Positions 58,532-64,000 of a stretch of 64,000 nt of DNA are shown here, in pieces. The stretch comes from Opisthocomus hoazin. Taxonomy: Eukaryota; Chordata; Aves; Opisthocomiformes; Opisthocomidae. Within the stretch, counting starts at the first letter, position 1; each line of letters starts with the position of its first letter. The position numbers and the translations under genes are program-made. The stretch covers positions 53,051,830 through 53,115,829 of the forward strand of contig NC_134454.1 of the NCBI RefSeq assembly GCF_030867145.1. The letters run 5' to 3'. The notes beneath the pieces were generated by a model. It was not told where the DNA came from, made no database searches, and worked only from the letters and a program-made list of their open reading frames with translations.

Positions 58532-59397
58532 GACAAATCAGAAGTATAGGATCAATTAAGAGACACCTCTCTGAGATGCTTCTGCTCCCACGCCCCTGCC
58601 ACGTTATCTAGGCTGACTTGTATTTTTCCAGGTAAGTGAATAACAGGGCTAAATACACATACGGTCAGAAAAAGACTGAGCTGTCGTGGTTTTTTTTCGC
58701 TTGAAGCATCTGCTTGAATTATATATGTCTTTACTGGAAAAGTGCAGCTTATATTCAAAAGTATAGTTAATACAAAGAAACATTAAAAAGACCCAATTAT
58801 TTTAATGGGCCTTCTTGAGTATAAATTCACCTTATCTCAGTATATCAATCAGATGCTATTAGTAACATACATAATGTTTCTCTTAACAGTCTCTTTAAAT
58901 GCAGGATCATTCCGAGACAGAAGTAAACCCACTTCTACAATGTGCTATGGAGTTTTTTATCTGAGAGTTATTTATGTGACTCAGAAAGTGGTTTTACTCG
59001 ACAAACTCTAAATACAAGCAGCATTACACCGTTCAACAAAACATGTTCATGACACAGCAATCACAAAGACCTCGGGGTCACGCTACTGTGGTGGCACAGG
59101 CCGGACCATCCAGTCAGACGTATGTACACCAGCATCAACGCTTCACGTTGGGGGAGGCAGCTGCCTCCTCCGCTGGCCATCCCCTGCCTCCTCTCACCCC
59201 CGCCACCCACTCACTCCCACGGGGAGGGAGTCACAGAGTACTTTTTTTTTTTTTTCTTTTTTTTGAACGTCAGCTACATGTGCTTTTGGGCAGCGAGGGC
59301 AACCGGTGCCACCGCAGATGCTTGGGCGCCGCTGCCGGCATCCCCGCGGCGGCTCAGCTCGGCTGCCTCCGCTCCCCTCCCCGGGCCGGCCCTGCCT

Positions 59398-59630
59398 TCA
59401 CAAGGAGCTGCCGGAGCTGGACTTTTTGGATCGCTTGATCATGCTGGGGTGAAACTCGGTGTGGCGGCGGGCGTGCTTCGTCAGGTGGTCGCTCCGCATG
59501 AACCGCTTCTCGCAGAGAGGGCACCGGAACTGTTTCTCGCCGGTGTGGGTTCGGTAGTGCCGGGTCAGCTCGTCGGAGCGGGAGAACTTTTTAAGGCAGT
59601 CGGGCCATGTGCAGGGGAACGGTCGCTCAC
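59398..59630 (-). CDS. KLF9: KLF9 last coding exon, zinc fingers 2 and 3
   Basis: KLF9 (BTEB1) is a nuclear Kruppel-like factor that binds GC-box/CACCC elements and responds to thyroid and steroid hormones; that is known for the family. The exon has a CAG acceptor at 59631-59633 (minus), takes one base from the previous exon to make the Gly of the TGERPF linker, and ends at TGA (59398-59400). Counting that Gly as 1, finger 2 uses Cys7, Cys12, His25 and His29 and finger 3 uses Cys37, Cys40, His53 and His57. The contact helices SRSDELTRH and MRSDHLTKH are the standard KLF type. The [11 protein letters not shown] stretch after finger 3 points to KLF9 over other KLFs. The tail SSSGSSL appears to differ from the mammalian one. 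Exon 1, with the repression domain and finger 1, is beyond the right edge. Confidence 0.96.
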
Positions 59631-61797
59631 CTGCGGGGAGGAAAGGATGACAAGAGGTTTAGGGGGGCGGGGGTAATGCAGGGTGGCACGTACCAGCTTC
59701 ACCGAGGAGCCGGGGAGCACACTGCTGAAGGGAAAAAGCTGCTTTCGCTTCCTGCCACGGTGCCAGCATCTGCGGAGTTGTTGACGGCTCGCTTCATCGG
59801 GTTTCAGTCTCACCTCCAGCAGAAGCCAAAACCCCCTCCAAACGCACGAAACTCACACGCTGGTGCAGAACCTCACATGACCCCGAAGGCTGTCAAAACA
59901 ACAGATGAGCTCTGCCTGTGCCCGTACGTTTTTAACGTCGGGCTCACTACGGCGGTTTGGGAAAGGAGCGCCGGTGTTATTCCTCTGACACTTCCATTCT
60001 GCTGAGTAAAAGCATTTGCAACTGTTAGAAAAGAACCCAGCCAAAAAAAAAACATTTTTCACCTAGGACAAGTGATTTTGGCCTGGTGAGAACTGAGCAG
60101 GGAGGGCTCGGGGGCAGCGGTGCAGCCCTGGGGCTGCAAACACATAGAGCAAAGCCGCTGTGGCTGCAGACAGAAGTCCCATGCCCCCCTCTCCTCCCTT
60201 CCCCCACAAATCCAAGCTGCTCCAGGGAGTACAGGTCTCCCCTCAGCCTCTTGCACGGCTGATTCCAGGACAGAAACACTGCTCCGTTATTCACAGCTCC
60301 ATGGGTACAAATCTTTGCTACGACGGTGAAGAACCAAACCAAACACCTTAACCTAAACCACACCGCACCTCTGCTTTTAAAAACAAGGGTGTAAGGATCG
60401 AACAGCCCTCTAATCTTCCTGCCACCCCACGTTCCTGCAGTTCTCCTCTGTGGGTTGCACAGGCTTTGCCTACGGATGCTGACCCAACACCTGCTGACCG
60501 GCAAGGCTGACCCTAGTCCATGGCACAGGCAGAAATCAAAGGCACCTGAGTTCACAGCAAAGCTTTCAGTCACAGGCATCATGCACCACTGCAGTTTGAG
60601 GCCTTAATTCCCTTTCTTAAGAGTCTCCTGAAGGGAATATAACTGGCAGTTATGTGACAGCTATTTATAGTCAACCATGAAATGTAAAAACTATCCCAGG
60701 AGTTTTCCAGCTTGGAAGAGTTGCAAAGAAACTCAACAACTCCAGTATTTCTTGGTCCCGTGAAGTCTGGCACAACAGGAGAGCTTGCTTCATGTTTACA
60801 GATCACAAAAAAAGGAGTCACAAGTCTTCCCCAGACACAACTGCAGCAACAAAAGCCTCGAATGAACAGCCCCAATGCCAAGAGGACAACCAGCAGTGGA
60901 AAGCATTGCAGAGCTGTAGGCAGGAGAAAGGGGGCTAGAGAGGAGTGACTGATAGCATCAGGAGGATGAGGACAGACCGGGTAAGCTGAGGTGTAGCTAC
61001 ACCACGGGCCCTGGAAGCCCTAATGAGACTCTCGTAAATACCACAGCCGTTTTCAGGGTTTAGGCTCCTCACGATCAGGGCAGAAGGATGCCAAGGGAGC
61101 AGAGGGAGCCAAGCCAGCCTGGTGCCCGAGCCCAGTGGAGGCACAGCTGCCAGCCATGCTGACCTGACTTTTTTTTATAAACAGGTTTCTTGGCTCCCTG
61201 CTGTATGCTTTTAGACATGGTCGGAAGCCTTTCCAAACATCCACTGCCTGCATAAGAGAAATTAATTAAAACAGTATGTGGACTTACGTGTGTGTGAAGG
61301 CCACAACTACACGGCCGAGCAGCACTGGGAGCCACACCGAGCGCCCGCATCTGTGCCCACCATCCTCCCCTGGCTCTGCCCTGCCCAGCGCCAGCCCCTG
61401 GCATCCATGGCAAGCGTTTCACTTGTGCTGCTCTTTTGCTATCTCTCTCTGTTTCTGCCACAGCTCCTGGAAGCAGGCAGCAGTGGGAGGTGCAGAACAG
61501 CTTTTCTAGCTTCCCCCTGGAACGTGGGAGAAGTGCTACACATCTTGCATGTGCGGAGGCATCTAGCGTAGGGGCTCCATGTCAGGCACTTAGATGCCAG
61601 AGCAGTGGGGGCAGCGGAGGCATCCTGTCCCATCCCCAGCAGCCACATTTCCAGCCCTCTACCCCAGGACTCCTCTTCAGCCTGCAGAAGGGCCTGACTG
61701 TACTACCACAGGGAGACCAGGTGACTAGGCTGGGTAACAAGGACCACAGTCTTCGGGGTGCAGTGTCTACACTTTCGGCACGGCAGTACCCAGCCTG

Positions 61798-62239
61798 GGC
61801 AACGAGGCTGGTGAGGGGTCTGGAGAACAAGTCTTATGAGGAGTGGCTGAGGGACCTGGGGCTGTTTAGTCTGGAGAAGAGGAGGATGAGGGGGGACCTT
61901 ATTGCTCCCTACAGCTGCCTGAAAGGAGGCTGTAGTGAGGCAGGGGGTGGTCTCTTTCCCCAGGTAACTAGCAATAGGATGTGAGGAAAGGACCTCAAGT
62001 TGTGTCAGGGGAGGTTTAGATTGGGTATTAGGAAAAATTTATTCACTGAAAGAGTGGTCAGGCATTGGAACAGGTTGCCCGGGGAGATGGTGGAGTCCCC
62101 ATCCCTGTAGGTGTTTAAAAAAAACTTGTGTAGATGTAGCACTTTGGGACATGGTTCAGCAGGCATGGTGGTGTTGGGTTGATGGTTGGACTGGATGATC
62201 TTAGAGGTCCCTTCCAACCTTAATGATTCTATGATTCTA
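61798..62239 (+). mobile_element. CR1 LINE, antisense to KLF9
   Basis: Starts near GGCAACGAGGCTGGTGAGGG, contains CTGGGGCTGTTTAGTCTGGA and GGTCCCTTCCAACCTTAATG and ends in ATTCTATG-type repeats; 0.44 kb, 5-prime truncated. It resembles the family of the 23.5-kb copy, with the same TTAGAGGTCCC and TTAATGATTCT ending. Confidence 0.93.
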
Positions 62240-62299
62240 AAGCAGTGTTTTATATCTGGCACCACGTAGCCCTTGAGAAACTGGGCTTCACCACCCCTT

Positions 62300-62960
62300 C
62301 CTGGAACTGCAGGTGGGAAGACAAAATGGAGCCCAGTCTCTGAAACTCCCTCCGGAGCGTGATGGGAGCAGCGTGACCTCCGCCATCGCTACCCCACACG
62401 CCCACTTCACGTGCCTGTTAGGGCATGCAGCGTCACTGCAAGGCTTTGGGGAAAGGCAGGGCTTTCTCGGGACGCCCTGCGCAGGCTCAGCGCCAGCCTG
62501 GAGCCCCACGTGGGGAGTGCCGAGGGCCAGAGCCAGGGAACAGCTTCCCCATCCCCAGCACCAGGACGCGCTGAGCTCCAGAGTCCTCCGAGCAGGGAGG
62601 GAGGCTTCTCCAGGCCCTCAGGGGCTGAAGATCCGCTGCTCCCCTCACGGTCACGCAGCCTGGCGGGATGGCGCTTCAGCGAGGGACTTCAGCGCAAGGG
62701 TGGCTGTGCCTCCGGGAGCCTTCCGAGGCAAGGCAGAGATGCCCGACGACACGCAGCGGCTGCCCGCGCAGCGAAGCCGGCCACTGTACTCGCTGGCTGC
62801 GTCCGGTGCGCTGCTTTCCGGGGCAGCAGAGATGTCTGCGAAGAGTCCGCAGAGCAAACGGGTGTTGCGACTCAGCAGGCAGAGCCGCAGCGCGAGCTGG
62901 TGCTGCCTCCATCAGGAGATACGGGCTCCTGCGGCACACCTCAGCCTAGAAATCGCTACG
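62300..62960. promoter_or_regulatory. CpG-rich block in KLF9 intron
   Basis: About 660 bp of GC-rich sequence with several dozen CpG dinucleotides, in contrast to the CpG-poor flanks. Long frames are open on both strands because stops are rare in such composition (62313-62975 and 62411-63082 plus). It could be an intronic CpG island acting as an enhancer or alternative promoter. No match to KLF9 exon 1 is seen. Confidence 0.45.
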
Positions 62961-64000
62961 ATTTTTCCCCTTTAGTTTTGGGAATAGTAACGCTAAAGCT
63001 TGAAATCAGCAGCACGAACCATCAAAGCAGGCTGCTGTTAAATGCTGACTCCTTTGGTGGCAGTCCGCTACTTGTGTTTTAAGACACGCTTTAGATGGGA
63101 TTTCCACCAAGAGATGGAGGAACGGCCAATGGTGTATCACGATTCCTTAGAACTATGTGTGACAGGATCTGAACACACGAGACACAAGATGCAGATAATT
63201 TTCTTAAAAAAAACCCAACCAAACAAAAAATATCTGGGGCAGCTTACCGAAGTAACAAGTGAAACAGAAACTGATCTACAGTTTACAGGAACAGGTGTGC
63301 CTGCAGAACTCTCACCCTTTGCCCTGTGTGCCACCAGGAATGTAGTGGGAGACATGGTTTACACTGAGCACAAGCTAATACTAAGCTCTTCACAGGCCTC
63401 CTCTGGACTCTAAAGAACTCCTGCAGCCCTGGGCTTGCTTTAAATCCCATATGGACATAAAGGTCACCGCAGATCCTTTCAATCCTTGCTCTCTTGCTTC
63501 ACCTGACCTTTTCCTCCCTGTTCTTTCTCTCCACCCTCTACTGTAAATGGTGAGTTTCTTCCTTCTCTGTGACTAAACTTAAGCTGCTTTATATGACCTG
63601 AAGCAGTCCTGCTTTGCTTTATTCCATTTCCTTCTTATTCTGGATAGAGAGTAAATTATTTAGCTTTTTTTGCCCTACCCTGGGACATTCCACACTTTCC
63701 CACATTGTAGTCTTAATGCAGGAAGGGTTTCTGAAAGAGAACACAGAGTGGGCATTAGCAGACCTGTTAATAGTACAGGTAGCACTGGTGTTCTGATTCA
63801 CTGTCTGCCTTCTCACTACAAAATGCTACTTTAGATGTGGATGACTGAGGTTAGGACCTGCAGTTCATGGTGGCTTTAACAAAGATGAATTGTTTGGACA
63901 AACAAGGGATAGAGAAGTTCTGAGTCCCTTTTTCTCCCCTGGGAGGGGGGAGGCTGTGTTTGAAAAAGCTGAAGACAAAGTTGATGATCACACACTTGGG

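Larger units (their letters stand above)
55975..59397 (-). other. KLF9: KLF9 3-prime UTR
   Basis: About 3.4 kb directly downstream of the KLF9 stop, free of mobile elements although the DNA on both sides is full of them; long conserved UTRs are known for KLF9. Minus-strand AATAAA signals lie at 58526-58531, 57286-57291, 56559-56564, 56530-56535 and, last, 55999-56004, which I take as the main end. A CpG-containing stretch at about 56740-56860 stands out in the AT-rich UTR. Frames such as 56646-56921 minus are chance. Confidence 0.75.
59631..64000 (-). other. KLF9: KLF9 intron 1 (part)
   Basis: The intron runs off the right edge; no second KLF9 coding exon is found in it. It holds the CR1 at 61798-62239 and the CpG-rich block at 62300-62960. 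The stretches 59640-61797 and 62970-64000 show no recognisable element; frames of 60-185 codons (for example 60025-60582 minus) are unconvincing. Confidence 0.75.

Noticed and set aside
60025..60582. 185-codon minus-strand frame in KLF9 intron
   Set aside because: No family resemblance, no conserved motif, low-complexity composition.
62313..63082. Two overlapping + strand frames of 220 and 223 codons
   Set aside because: They overlap in different frames within a CpG-rich, stop-poor block, and neither has a recognisable domain; not KLF9 exon 1.

Overview
The window is bird genomic DNA. The evidence is (1) many CR1 LINE fragments carrying the avian 3-prime tail of short ATTCTGTG-type repeats, (2) avian class III (ERV-L-like) endogenous retrovirus LTRs, and (3) a convergent gene pair, SMC5 (+ strand) and KLF9 (- strand), which are also tail-to-tail neighbours on human 9q21. 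Human 9q21 genes lie on the avian Z chromosome, so Z linkage is likely, but that is inference and the sequence does not prove it. No bacterial, plasmid, CRISPR or phage content is present.

Layout. 1-5475: 5-prime part of a decayed class I (gammaretrovirus-like) provirus in antisense orientation inside an SMC5 intron; it runs off the left edge within env. 5996-43228: the last 17 coding exons of SMC5 (759 residues plus stop), all open and all with GT-AG junctions. They cover the end of the N-terminal coiled coil, the hinge, the return coiled coil and the C-terminal ATPase head with signature motif, Walker B and D-loop. The N-terminal head with Walker A lies upstream of the window. The SMC5 introns hold CR1 copies (8.9, 16.3, 20.7, 23.5 and 29.2 kb), an unidentified GC-rich block with LTR-like features (17.4-18.9 kb), an ERV-L-like provirus flanked by a perfect 5-bp target duplication (32.8-36.7 kb) and a solo LTR with a perfect 5-bp target duplication (38.1-38.75 kb).

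43229 to about 44230 is the SMC5 3-prime UTR. About 44.5-55.0 kb is an intergenic stretch packed with CR1 and LTR fragments, including a solo LTR split by a later CR1 insertion (51.5-52.6 kb) and two head-to-head LTRs (53.6-55.0 kb), one of which contains an imperfect tandem array. About 55.98-59.40 kb is the long KLF9 3-prime UTR, 59398-59630 is the last KLF9 coding exon (zinc fingers 2 and 3), and 59631-64000 is KLF9 intron with one antisense CR1 and a CpG-rich block at about 62.3-62.95 kb.

The two host genes are unrelated in function: SMC5 is half of the SMC5/6 genome-stability ATPase and KLF9 is a GC-box transcription factor. They share only their convergent layout. Nearly every large mobile element inside either gene is antisense to it. 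I found no convincing new system. The best leads are the unidentified block at 17.4-18.9 kb, the CpG-rich KLF9 intron block, the tandem-array LTR with its head-to-head partner, and catalytic-residue losses in both proviruses that look like coding-strand G-to-A changes.
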